NCBI GenBank assembly: GCA_019973155.2
Contig: BPQB01000002.1
Span: 806,001-870,000 of the forward strand
Reading direction: 5' to 3'
Length of the DNA: 64,000 nucleotides
Origin: Phanerochaete sordida
Lineage: Eukaryota; Basidiomycota; Agaricomycetes; Polyporales; Phanerochaetaceae
Numbering within the stretch: the first letter of the stretch is position 1; each line of letters opens with the position of its first letter. Below are positions 54,103 through 64,000 of the stretch, one piece after another. The position numbers and the translations under genes are program-made. The notes beneath the pieces were generated by a model that did no database searches, had not been told where the DNA came from, and saw only the letters and a list, made by a program, of their open reading frames with translations.

Positions 54103-54117
54103 CCAATGAGGTGCGCA
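54103..54117 (-). promoter_or_regulatory. Inverted CCAAT plus metal-response-like element (TGCGCAC)
   Basis: On the minus strand TGCGCAC (54117-54111) fits the TGCRCNC core of metal response elements, followed 3 bp later by ATTGG (inverted CCAAT, 54107-54103). Both sit about 45-60 bp upstream of the TATA box. MREs occur in many peroxidase promoters, so Mn-dependent regulation is plausible but untested here. Confidence 0.4.
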
Positions 54118-55666
54118 ACAATTTCATTACTCACATTATTCACAGGACTGCAGCGGGTGTCGTTCGCATCCGCGCCACCGCTCGTTCAGCGGGCCATGGA
54201 AAGGACGCGCCTCCCAGAGCGTCGGGTGGTCTTGCGCCGGCGAGACGCGCCTCAGTGATCGATTAGGGAGTGGCATACCCATGGTAAGTGCTCATTTTCC
54301 AAGCCGTGGGTGGACGGGCGGTGTCGCCGTGGGCGAATCCCGCGCTGTCGGGCCCTCATCACGCGTCTTGCAGACGGTTGCTCGACCGCCAGAGGGGACC
54401 TGGGAGGAAATCATCGCTTGACAGTCCCACTGCCTTGTTGTCGGTACCGTCGGGTATGCCCGCTATGACCAATGTGCAGTCCGGGATTGCCACGGCGACG
54501 CAGGCCGGCTGCGATCGCAATTTGCGTAAATAACGATCTAATGTCGAGCAGTTGGTAACTGACCTCTGTAATCCTTGCATCATGACGCGAGCTGGACAGC
54601 TGAAGTTTGTGGCACCTGTCACACTCCCCATTGGGACCCGTTAGCAGCAGGCGAGCACTCTTTGAAGTGCCCAGGACTCGGGATAGCAGGAACAAGGATT
54701 TTGCTTGGCATATGGTTCGGGCCCGTTTGACCCACTCCACAAGCCCAGACCGTTGGGAAAGGTCAGCATGAACTTAGGCAGCGCCGAAAGCTGGGTTCCC
54801 AAGAACGTCAGGAGGGCAGGGAGAATTGAGGCCAGGATCTTTTAGTTCACATTTTTCATCTTCCGGTGTGAGCAGCGTACCTTAAGAAGTCAGGAACGCG
54901 CACGCTTCCGGCAGAGTGTTCGTGGATTTATGTCCACGATAGTGCGCGATCCAGCTCTGCGAGGCCGGGCAGCCCGATGGGAATGGGAAAGCGGACGCGG
55001 TTGGCGTTCTCAGGTCGAATCCCGCAACGGATCTCGCGAAGATTCGAAGCCACACGTTATGCCAAGACCTGTCAAGGCACGCCAAGTCTATCATCGAATA
55101 CGGTAAGTCGACAAAACACCATAGCAGAACAAAGCCGGACTTGCCTTCGGTACGTCGGGAATGACTTGGGCTCATGGGAAGATTGAGATATCCCGTGCGA
55201 GCGGGAAACCCCCATTATTTGAGCGACAACTCTTCGGCTGGACGACTCGGCAGAGTGAGCACTGTTGTAGGCAGCTTGGAAGGTGGTGGTTGACGACAAC
55301 GTCGTGGCACAGCCCAACAACGCAAGGCGGGCTCGAGTAAGAAGCGGAGGCAGGCAGCGAGTTTCGGGGTCCTCGTCACGTGGGGAGCAAAGTGCCCCCG
55401 CGGGCCGCGGCGCAGTCGCTAGTCGTACTGCATCGTCCGCTAGCCCCAACGCGACACGAACTCTACGCAGGAGGCGATAGCGACAGCTCTCACCGAAGAC
55501 TACTGACGACTCGGACATTGTACGTTGAACTTGCTAAAGCAATTGGCGGTAGAAAAACAGTACTTGGATGTGCGCAGACTCGACTATGATGATGGGGAGA
55601 CTGGTATATGCAGTATGACATCGGAAACTCCGGTGGCCCTCGTTCTTGAATATACTTTACAGTCGC

Positions 55667-57446
55667 CTAGGGGGGTGCGATCCTCTCCAATGCGTCCGCC
55701 TCAACCATGCGACGCTCCCTATTGAGACGGTTTTGATACTGTCTTCTGGAATTTACGTGCTGCCGCAGGATCTCAGCCGACGCCCAGTCGTCTTCGTACC
55801 GAGCGAGTTCAGGCTGAATTTTCCGGGCCTGGCCGAGATTGAATAAACAACTAGTCGACAGCTGCATACCTATAGTAACGCTTACCGATGCGAAAACATC
55901 CTCAAGCTGAGCACGCGACACCTGCTTCATTGACGTGCCAAAGTTGGCTACGTCTGCACTGTAGCGAACTGCTTCCTGGAAAGTGCAAAGCTTGCAATGA
56001 GATTACACACAAAAAGCGTGGGTAGATAGTAGCATACCCGGCATGCAATGTACAATGCCTTCTTGGAGCGGTCAGGATCTGGAGCGCCAAGACCCATCGC
56101 GTCTCGAAGCTTAAAGAGCGGCTTGATATGGGGGAATATCCCTTGAGGCTTCGGGATCAGGGAAAGCGACTTCGTCTCAGCAGGCAAATGAACAATCTTG
56201 CTAGATCTATGTCGCCTGGAGTAGTAGTTTCGGCGCAGAATCTCGTACGTCGCCCAGTCGTCTTCGTACTTAGCGAGATCCGGCTGAAGTGACTGAGCCT
56301 GGACAACATGCCCTCAGCACCTTGCTATAGCTCTATGTATATGGAATTGGGGCTCTCACTGTGGCAAAAATTTGGGAAATCTCCGAACGTGGGACTTTGT
56401 TGAATGGCATGTCGTACGAAAGACGTGCTCTGTCCATGGACAAGCGCACTGCCGCCTGATAGGAGCAGAGTATAAGCCTAGAGTGCAGAGAGCGCATCAG
56501 AATTGTATCGTGCATACCACATAATGGTTGTAAATCGCGGCTTTAGAACCGTCAGGATCAGAACCACCGAGGCCCATGGCGTCCTGAAGCCGCAGCCTAC
56601 TGCGCTGACGCGAGAAGTTCCCCGCAGGCTTCCGAATCATTTCCGTAAGACGAGGAGGCGAGCACGCTGCGGTAAAGGAACGTAAGTTAGTCGGCCCATT
56701 GCAGAGAACAAGTCGCAGGAGGCACACCCTTTGGCTTGCCTTCTCGCTTCATCTCTGCAAGCGCACGGGCGCCGCTGTTTTTGGAGCGACGTTTGTGGGA
56801 GAAGCATTGCCGCAGAATCTCTGCCGTTGCCCAGTCATTTTCGTAGCGAGAAAGACCAGGCTCCGCAACCCGCACCTGCATGTGCGTACAGTATCAAAGC
56901 CTGAACAATGTCCGTATCTCACGCGCAATGTGTGGACCCACCGCCGCAAACACTCTCTGCAGATCTTCGGGCGGCGCCTCGCCGTACGTCGTGTCAAATG
57001 TGAGGTTTTCATCCGCACAACGGCGCACACTGAGCTGACGGAATGCTGCACGTCAGTGTCTGAGCTGCCCATGTGCTGACGAAGGCTACCGCACCAGGTA
57101 CCTGTCATACAGCGCTTTCTTAGTACCCGTCGGATCAGGCTCTCCAAGCCCCATCGCATCCCGGAGACGAGTGTCGATTACGCCCTGCGGCCTAGGGATC
57201 TTGTTAGACCCATGGCTCAAGTCTACGCTATCTGCTGCTCGGATTTGGTGAGTATCGGGTGCCAAGCTGCTGGGCGAACAAAGAGCCGAAACATACCGCT
57301 GTACGCGTGTATTGTAGCTGACAAGGCTTTCGCGTCGTTGGCGCTGTCAGGAAACGATCTAGTCGCAGTGGTGTGCAGGGCACGGTGTGAAAGCTGCAAG
57401 CTGCGCATACGAGCTCTCGGCGCAACATGGCGCGAAATTGGATAGA
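55667..57446 (-). CDS. Protein built of tandem duplicated modules, family not recognised; 5' end unresolved
   Basis: The 3' seven-to-nine exons are clear. They include 57234-57095, 57034-56942, 56875-56728, 56666-56518, 56455-56360, 56298-56038, 55975-55886 and 55828-55667; before these a likely exon ends at 57297 and starts near 57444. The protein repeats a ~130-residue module. Part one is a block like PDLAKYEDDWATYEILRR, seen three times (56.87, 56.29, 55.82 kb). Then come a basic linker and a block like LRDAMGLGAPDPDRSKKALY, seen three times (57.15, 56.57, 56.10 kb). A phase-0 exon of 30-32 codons ending in VFAS or IFAT follows, also seen three times. Exon borders repeat with the modules. 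More degenerate copies may extend to about 57.99 kb. No domain or signal is recognised; it is hydrophilic, helix-prone and probably intracellular. Confidence 0.65.
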
Positions 57447-59603
57447 TCCTACACACAGGGGGTTGCGTGAGCTGAGCTCATAGCTAGAAAAGTAGATAGT
57501 TGCACAAGAATGAGCGTGCACTCACAGCAGGCGCGTAGCAACACGCATGGGATGCGTTCAAAACAGCCGCGAGATCTCTCCGAGATCCTGGACTTGGTTA
57601 CGGACTGCTCTAAGCGTAATTTCAGTCGACGCACGTTATAATACAACTCTCGTAATGTTGAACCTTCGCTCTGGTCTCGCTGGGTAATGGGTAGACGGCG
57701 GTTGCGGAAAGGTTGGAAATATCTCACACCCATTTCATTCTCCGACGATAGTTGTGTCTGCGGGAATTGAATACAGGATATCTCCGCTACTGCGCTGTCC
57801 GGAATTATCCTTCGGAGCCTGAAGCAAGCAGGAAGGCTTTCCGCAACCCCAATCACACCACTAGGTACAGACTCCTGACCTGTCCTCCGGTGGCTGTTTG
57901 CAGCGTCCCCGCTCAACTCACCTGCTGATGAGTCAGCAGTATTATGTAGTTTCGCGCGGACGCTGCACACCCACCGGGGACTGGCACCAAACATTTGTAA
58001 ACAAGCACGGTCCCATCAGCGATCCTCGAATTGCATGACGCGTCGCGAAAAATATCCCATAAATCCGTATTCTTGGCGGCCTCGTCATGCCACGCCCTGT
58101 AACGAACTCCTCACTGTCTCGTGGTCGACAAGTGCCGTCATCCTAACCCTTGTTATCGCTCGCCAGCTGCAGAGGATGCTTTCGCGAAGTGAATACGTCT
58201 CGAGCAGTATGCATGTGACCATGTGACCCTCTGCACGGGGTCTGCGCGATGCTCGCAGAATAGGATCATCAGCGAGGAGCAAAGGCTAAAGCGTAAGCAG
58301 AGCGACGGCAGACAGCCTGAGCATGATAGCACTGAATTGGGGGCATGCACCATAGCGCAACCAGTCAGCGAGGCGCAGACAAGCGCGATGGACTAGGTAC
58401 CTGCCAGTGGATGAGCGTTGCGCTGCGTCGACACGCCCAGTGCCGTTGCGCGAGCCAGAATGACGTCTTACACCACTGGCAATAATACTGTGCTTCCCGC
58501 CAGCGACACCTCAGTCAGTCTCAGGATGCATCGCGTGCGGCAGTCGATGGACAGTCTGAAATATGGATGTGGGCACGCGCTGCACCGAGAGTGCTTCACG
58601 TGCGAACCGTGCGGTTGACGACGCCTCATGTACGGTCACAGTCACCCCGCACGAAGTCGACGATGCCTCGCGTGCCGCCAAGCGTCTTGCGCGCGGTCGA
58701 CCGCTGCGCGGCATACGAAAGACGGTGACTTTGAGAGAGGACATAATGCGTCGGTGAGGCGAACGCGTCGGTATCTTGGTCGCGCTGCGAGTACGTGCTA
58801 CGTATGGCAACTGGCATCATTGGGGAATCCATAGAAATACATTTTTATCCATCAAAATTCGCGCGAGGACGAGTTGGCATGCGCGTCGTTGGACACGATG
58901 CCGTCGAGATGCCGGTGTTTACAGATGTTTGGTGCCAGTCGCCCGTGGGCGGACAGAGACGAGCTGAAACTACCTCATCGTGATGAGTAAGCGAGACTCG
59001 TCCGCCCACGGGTGACGGTGAGGAGTCTGCACTAGGTACCTGTCCTCTAGATCGGAATTCGAAGTACGCTAGCAGCTGGCCCAGAAACAAAGGGAACAAC
59101 AGGTAGCAGAATTCTGTGCACGAAGGACGTTACACACGGCCGCAGCTTCTCGCGTTCGGACGTGTTCCTCCACGACCACCCGGAGCGATCAGCAAATATC
59201 CAATGAGTTGTGTAAGCGGAGGATGTGCAGGGCCCGCACACTGGGTCTTCACGGATCCTGCTTTCGGCGAGGGTGAGGCTGTCTGGCGCATACTTGATAT
59301 GTGACGAAGGTGGGTGACCCTGTACAGCGCTCACTCCGACACTCTGACCTGAGCGAGACGCTTGATATGGGGCACCGCGCGTGTCTGACAGCCTATTAAC
59401 CTGCCAGTGAACAGACCAGCTAGGGGTTGATCAGCTCAGAACAAGGCCGCAGATTAGCTGGACACAATGTACTTTTCAGCAGTATGCGGTGGCGAGAACC
59501 TTTGCAGACCTGGGAGGCATCCATAAGAAAAACACCATGTCTCGAAGGAGCTGCGGATGTGCGAGGTATCTGTCGTGTAGGAGATTGAACACAGCCGGGG
59601 TGG
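57447..59603. other. Region upstream of the module protein; degenerate or unresolved sequence
   Basis: The minus frame 57449-57994 contains LPITQRDQSEGSTLRELYYN, which may be a decayed copy of the GLG-PDP-KKALY block and hence part of the same gene. A 33-bp segment at 57970-58002 recurs inverted at 58917-58949 (30 of 33 bases). A 12-bp perfect stem lies at 58942-58953/59001-59012. No gene model could be completed here. Confidence 0.4.
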
Positions 59604-61872
59604 TCACGTGAGATTAGCTTTCGCGACCTCCAGTCGTCTTGCATTCTTCTCCACATTTTCAGGCGCGATCCCCTCGTTCTGTGGCGCCTCCTCCGCCACG
59701 TCCAGCGCGGCGTTCGCAAACACGGCCGCAGGTCCGTAGTCATGCACGCGATTCGACATCTCCGCGGCGTTCCCGAGGCAGAGCACGAGCTCGCGGCGCA
59801 CGCCGACGAGCATGTGTGCCCAGCGCCCGCGCTCCGCAGCGTCGAACGCGAGGAGCGCGCCCGCAAGCTGCGCAGCCTGGCGATAGTGCGCGCGCGCGGC
59901 CCACGGCGCGGTGCTGACGTCCATCTTTCCGCTCTCGCGCTGCGCTGCGACGCGCCGCGCGAGCACGTTCAGCGTGGCCTCGATTGTCGCGTCGGACAGG
60001 ATTTGGTGCACGTGCACGAGATGCACGCCGGGCGCGATGCCCGCGGGCAGCGCGCGCCAGGTCTGCGCCTGCGCGAGCACGCCGCGCTCCGCGAGTAGCG
60101 TGAGGATGCGCAGGAGCGCGAGCGGCGCGCACACGGCTGGCGGCGGGCTTTGTTGTGTCGCGTCGCACGTCGTGCCCGGTATTTCGCTGGGCGCGATGGA
60201 TATCGGGATGCGATGCACCCTGATCCTCCACTCGAGGGTTCCATAGATGGCCTCTTCGTCGAGGAGGGTGGTCGGTTCGGCGTCCCGCGAAATCGGAGAG
60301 GCTCTCTTCGTCGCTTCGTAGGTCAGGCGTAGAAGAGAGATAAGGTCGACGTCGCGTATGTCGGCGAAGGTAAGAGTGACGATGATTGACAAAAGATCAA
60401 CACGCATTTGCCCTTATAGCAGCATCAGCAAGGTCAAATAGCAGTATTTTGTAATCCAGGGTGATTACCTCTTCGATCGTAGATCGCTGTCAGCTTTTCC
60501 GGAGGTGGCTCAAGACCATGCCACTCTGGACGAACCTGATGAAGCAGACTTGGTAGGTTGTGAGGACTATATTCCGCCCTCCATGAATCGTAGAACTTAC
60601 TAGCGCGTGTCCGCCACCCGTTCTCTGTCTAGCCGCTTCCAGCTCTTCAAGAGTTTTGGAAGCCACTCTGGTCTTTTCATGAGAAGATTTGCCACCAATA
60701 CCACATGTTGCCACTCGTTTTCAAGGGCCGCCTTCATCTCCAGATCAAGGGGGATCTCGAGTCCAGGCACCGTACCCAGAGGGAGCTGCAGCATCTGCGC
60801 AATGATTTCCCCCGCTACACCAGAACTTCAGCGCAACGCCATACGCTGAGCGTATCTCGGTCATACCTATTTGCTGCATTATGCTTTCCGGATACCAGTG
60901 GGGCCTCGGCAACATTGCGATGTCCAGGAGCAAGTCGAGCATGGCCGGACGAGAACGCACAATGTCGAAGACATGGCTTCGCGGCGGCACAGGCCAGGGA
61001 AATAACAAGCCATGTACCGACCACACGCAATTTTCTTGCGTAAGGCCGAAAAATCGGAGTCCGTAATCTGATGCCTCTTCTGGTGTGGACTAGTAGGCGG
61101 TGAGTCAGTACGAATCGGGATGTAAACACGAAGCGTACCGCCGCGTTGGTAGTGATACGATAGGCTTGCCAGGCTTTGTCTGGGTCCGCAAACTGTATGG
61201 AGTAGCTCTCCGTTTCGTCTAATGCATGTCGGCACAGATACTCGATGATAGCTGCGGTCTTTGCAGGCGTGAGTTCGGCAACATACCCCAGTTCCGTACA
61301 CAGCACTCGCAGCATACTACCAGCTGCGTATCTATGCATGCATAGCTCGTGCACCTTCAAAACCTGCAGAAGCGTCCTGGTTACTCGTGCTTCGCCATCT
61401 ACTAAAGGACTTGCTTACGTGGATGCAGGTATTGAGAGCATCGCATTTGACAGCCCGAGAGAGCAGGTCAAGCCGCTGATCATCATTCGCCTTGGAGGCG
61501 AGGTGTACTACACAGTCTATTGCGCTGATGGCTGTGGTCCCGAGGTTCTGGCCGCCGTGATAATGTTTTACGAGCGAGAACATGGTTTCGAAGACACCCG
61601 CCTCTACGCTGGCCTTCATGACGGGGTCCCAGCCCGAGCGGGTGCGAGAGCGCTTCGCACTCTGGGCAAAGTTCTTGCCCAAATGATCCTTGTATAACCT
61701 CGTCAGTACCGTGATAAAATGCGAGGAAGAGGCGTATGATTACGGTGTATGTCTCAACCCAGGTGCCATCGAGTTCTGGAGCATTGAGCAACTCAACTAT
61801 GCGAGGCAAGTATTCCTTGAGGAGACCGGTGTCCGCGAAAATTCGCCACGCATATTCGGTAGTGAGCTCCAT
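59604..61872 (-). CDS. Helical repeat protein with TPR-like C-terminus, function unknown
   Basis: Seven exons: 61872-61699, 61661-61419, 61363-61139, 61089-60867, 60814-60618, 60535-60469 and 60412-59604, giving 645 aa. It is helix-rich throughout (LLKEYLPRIVELLNAPEL, MLRVLCTELGYVAELTPAKT, WLPKLLKSWKRLDRE), and its C-terminal part, LVGVRRELVLCLGNAAEMSN then YGPAAVFANAALDVAEEA, is TPR-like. No catalytic motif is seen. Two junctions are weak: intron 1 (37 nt, GTTATA donor) and the intron 60536-60617 (GTGGCG donor), where a strong GTAAGT lies nearby but in the wrong phase. Either the model needs revision or the gene has a small frame break. The C-terminal exon alone could be read as a 267-residue frame from 60407. 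The role is unknown; a scaffold for protein binding is the best guess. Confidence 0.65.
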
Positions 61873-62217
61873 CGTGGCGGTACAAGCAGGAGGAGGGCGG
61901 CCGAGAGAAATTAATTTCAGCGGAGCGCGTCCGCGTTGTTGTGACATATTTGCCTGCGACGTCAGAGTCACATTACGTAAGTAATGCATCCTACACGACT
62001 TCCAGTCCTCCAGCTCGACAACGACCACAAGGCCTCTTCAAGGACACCGTCACTCTAAAAGAACGCTGACCATCCACCCTAAAGAAATACAGAAGAAGCC
62101 ACAGGCTATTTCAGAGGCAGCTCACGCTAATATATCGCCGTAAATCACAGTACCGGCGGTGCACTGGATCCGACGGCGACACCTGTTCTGGCGGCTACAA
62201 CCCATGGCCAAATCCCG
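61873..62217. other. Promoter of the helical repeat protein and 3' region of the metacaspase
   Basis: The stretch is 345 bp between two minus-strand genes. In-frame ATGs at 61947 and 62028 could lengthen the repeat protein, but their sequence is not convincing. Confidence 0.4.
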
Positions 62218-63986
62218 TCATAGCACGAACTCGTGTGCCGACGCCTAACGGCACAAATAAGCCACTGAGTATGGGTTATCGACGAGACGCAGAGGAACTT
62301 ACATTTTTACAGAGCGATCCAAACTGATGGTGCTGCTTATCCCTGACTTTCCTCGACTGTGACCTGGTCCACGGTCTCTTGCTGGGGTCTTGAATGTATT
62401 TGCTCCGGACAGCGGCGATCCTCAGCTCTGCCGTCTTCGTCCTGAAAACAAAGCTATCAGTAGACGCCCTGTCCGCATTTACTCGGGAGGTGAGACCGAC
62501 TGGAGATCCTGCATGAGTTGGCCGACGTTGGGCCTCTGGTTCTCCTTCGTTCCCCGCAGAATGTCGAGGAAGACCTGACGGAACTTGCATCATCAACCCA
62601 CCGTATATACCACGTTCGACATCAAAACGCACAGATAGCATGGTATTATCACGCCCCCAAGCGCGCTGCGAGTCCATGGCAGAAGAGATAGACAGCTGTA
62701 CGGTGGGGCGCGTGAGCAAGGAGAGCCTGTCGACGAGAATCGGACGCACGACTTCTGGCAGCGCCTGTATAGGTGACTGTAGTTCTAGCTGCGTCGGCGA
62801 AGCATATCTCAAACCTTCCGAGAAGCTGTCTGCTGGTAACCATAGCGTAGACAGGAACTGCGGGCGCCCTGTAGGCGAGATGAGCTGTGTCGCGGTGCTT
62901 TCGAGGCGAGTGTTTGTACGCCGCTTGATAGAGGGGGTGCAAACGAACTTGCTCTCGGTGCGGATGGTGGGCAGCGCCGCTTGAGTCAGGGCGGCGCGAG
63001 AGGCGCGTCGTGACGAGGCCTTGATGGGACGCCTGCAAGAATTGCCCGGTGGGTTGGCAACGAGGTCGAGGTCCCAACCAGAGCCTAGCCGCGACTTGCC
63101 AGACATTTGTCGGTCAGTGAAGTGTCTCAGCTTCCAGTGGTAATCCAAGTCTAGCATAGTCCCTGAGTGACAAGTGTCGAAGATGGCCTTCCCACCCCTT
63201 GAGCGGCTGCCTCACCCTCGCGAGGACGTGGACAGCTCACCACTAGATGGGCACCGGAAGGCAACTTGTCAACAAGCCTCGCTCTGAGGTACTGAAGTAG
63301 ACCGCGATCAGTCGTGTACATGGAGCAGGACATTGACGGGCATACGTTGTCTGTGATGACCCCTTCGAGCTTCTTCCTGAGCGGGCTTTCCTCCGGTATA
63401 TTGTCTGGATCCAGCGGGTAATTATCATCATCTACCGGCTCGCCGTGATGCCCATCGAGAAGGATGACTGGCTGGACGTGAGTCAGTGCTGAGGAGACAT
63501 TAGCGGAAATCCTTGCCTTCGTCCATGAAATCGTCTTCCGTGCCCGTACGATTCACCACCTGGTATCCGTGGCCTGCGACTACATATCTTGAGTTTCGTG
63601 ACTTGATACAGATGTTGAGTTCAAGCCTTACAGAAGAAGACGCGTCGATCCCCAGCCCTCACGCCGTCCATGAACCGGTCGATGGCGGAGATCTGTACAT
63701 CACTCGTGAGTCAACGGTATGCAGCACAGTCAGAGGTACGACGTACAATGTTGAATCTCGTAGGCCGCCTGCTCTCGTCTTCTGCGTCATCAGTGAGGAC
63801 AGCGACGTTCTCTTCCCTGTATCTCTCCTTCTCGACAAGGAACTCCTTCAACAAACCAACATCCCTCCTTGGCGTCGCAAGCCGGCCCACAGGCGGCTTC
63901 ACCGGGTTGTCATAGCCTACACCGATGAGCAGGGCTTTGTCCCTCGCACGATTGGGACGGGAAGCGGGCGAGCAACTGCAGAGCAT
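62218..63986 (-). CDS. Type I metacaspase (caspase-like cysteine protease); N-terminus may continue off the edge
   Basis: Nine exons: 63986-63747, 63692-63632, 63579-63517, 63467-63346, 63291-63241, 63187-62633, 62583-62483, 62441-62303 and 62244-62218, giving 452 aa from the Met at 63986. Metacaspases cleave after Arg/Lys and act in stress and cell death (cytosol). The p20 part reads KALLIGVGYDNP, VAVLTDD, RRPTRFNI, then FFFAGHGYQ with the catalytic His (104), then LPSGAHLVAIFDTCHSGT with the catalytic Cys (185). A long Ser/Thr/Arg-rich linker leads to the p10 part (VQLSISSAMDSQRAWGRDNT, then FLDILRGTKENQRPNV). Intron 3 is GC-AG (GCAAGG). Intron 4 (54 nt) is a multiple of three. The last small exon (ASAHEFVL) is less certain; an alternative stop is at 62276. 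No Pro/Gln-rich prodomain is seen in the window. Confidence 0.85.
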
Positions 63987-64000
63987 CGTGGGCTACAAGT
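63987..64000. other. Right edge of the window
   Basis: Fourteen bases remain upstream of the metacaspase Met. Whether an earlier prodomain exon exists cannot be judged. Confidence 0.3.

Larger units (their letters stand above)
53935..55666. other. 1.7 kb intergenic region; manganese peroxidase promoter at its left end
   Basis: The first ~250 bp hold the TATA box and upstream elements of the peroxidase gene. The remainder shows no recognisable gene; frames there lack domains. Confidence 0.5.

Noticed and set aside
57095..59580. Recurrent ggtacctgtc (about 57095, 58400, 59033; ggtatctgtc at 59570) as evidence for more modules of the repeat protein
   Set aside because: Only 9-10 bases match; the sequence around the distal sites does not resemble the module.

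Overview
The window is nuclear DNA of a filamentous basidiomycete, most likely a white-rot Agaricomycete close to the Polyporales. It is GC-rich, its genes are dense in 47-80 nt GT-AG introns, and it carries a class II manganese peroxidase of the short Trametes-like type. Other fungal genes include HMG-box regulators, a HAK-type K+ transporter, a type I metacaspase and a family of F-box genes. All gene models were built by hand from splice signals, reading phase and family knowledge; no alignment or search was run.

Layout. 0-6 kb: the 5' end of an unknown minus-strand gene, an endonuclease III-like glycosylase (-) and an HMG-box regulator (+) behind 2.3 kb of GC-rich DNA. 6-10 kb: no recognisable gene, but a tandem array of ~310 bp TATA-bearing repeats. 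10-14.3 kb: ER protein disulfide isomerase (-) and a short-chain dehydrogenase (-), then the same repeat family inverted. 14.6-19.4 kb: simple-sequence DNA, a MYND protein (-) divergent from VPS68 (+), a second dispersed repeat, and cytidine deaminase (-). 19.7-20.9 kb: a non-autonomous TA-flanked transposon. 22.7-24.4 kb: a second HMG-box regulator (+). 24.8-26.2 kb: the dispersed repeat again, inverted, and an 80 bp inverted repeat. 26.4-31.1 kb: a mitochondrial J-domain protein (+) and a 22-exon HAK K+ transporter (+). 31.3-38 kb: three tandem F-box paralogues (-). 38.5-42.5 kb: arginyl-tRNA synthetase (-) and myo-inositol oxygenase (-). 44-47.7 kb: a Gly-rich surface-type protein (-) and the head-to-head ribosomal genes eS6 (-) and uS15 (+). 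49-54 kb: two tandem C2H2 regulators (+) convergent with manganese peroxidase (-). 55.6-64 kb: an unfamiliar repeat-module protein (-), a helical/TPR-like protein (-) and a metacaspase (-).

The genes do not form one pathway. They mix housekeeping (tRNA charging, ribosome, DNA repair, pyrimidine salvage, ER folding), nutrient uptake and metabolism (K+ transport, inositol to glucuronate) and lineage-expanded accessory families (F-box, HMG, C2H2, MYND, repeat-module protein). The least explained parts are the TATA-bearing repeat family in two inverted clusters, the exon-duplicated repeat-module gene, and the coiled-coil/F-box fusion family.
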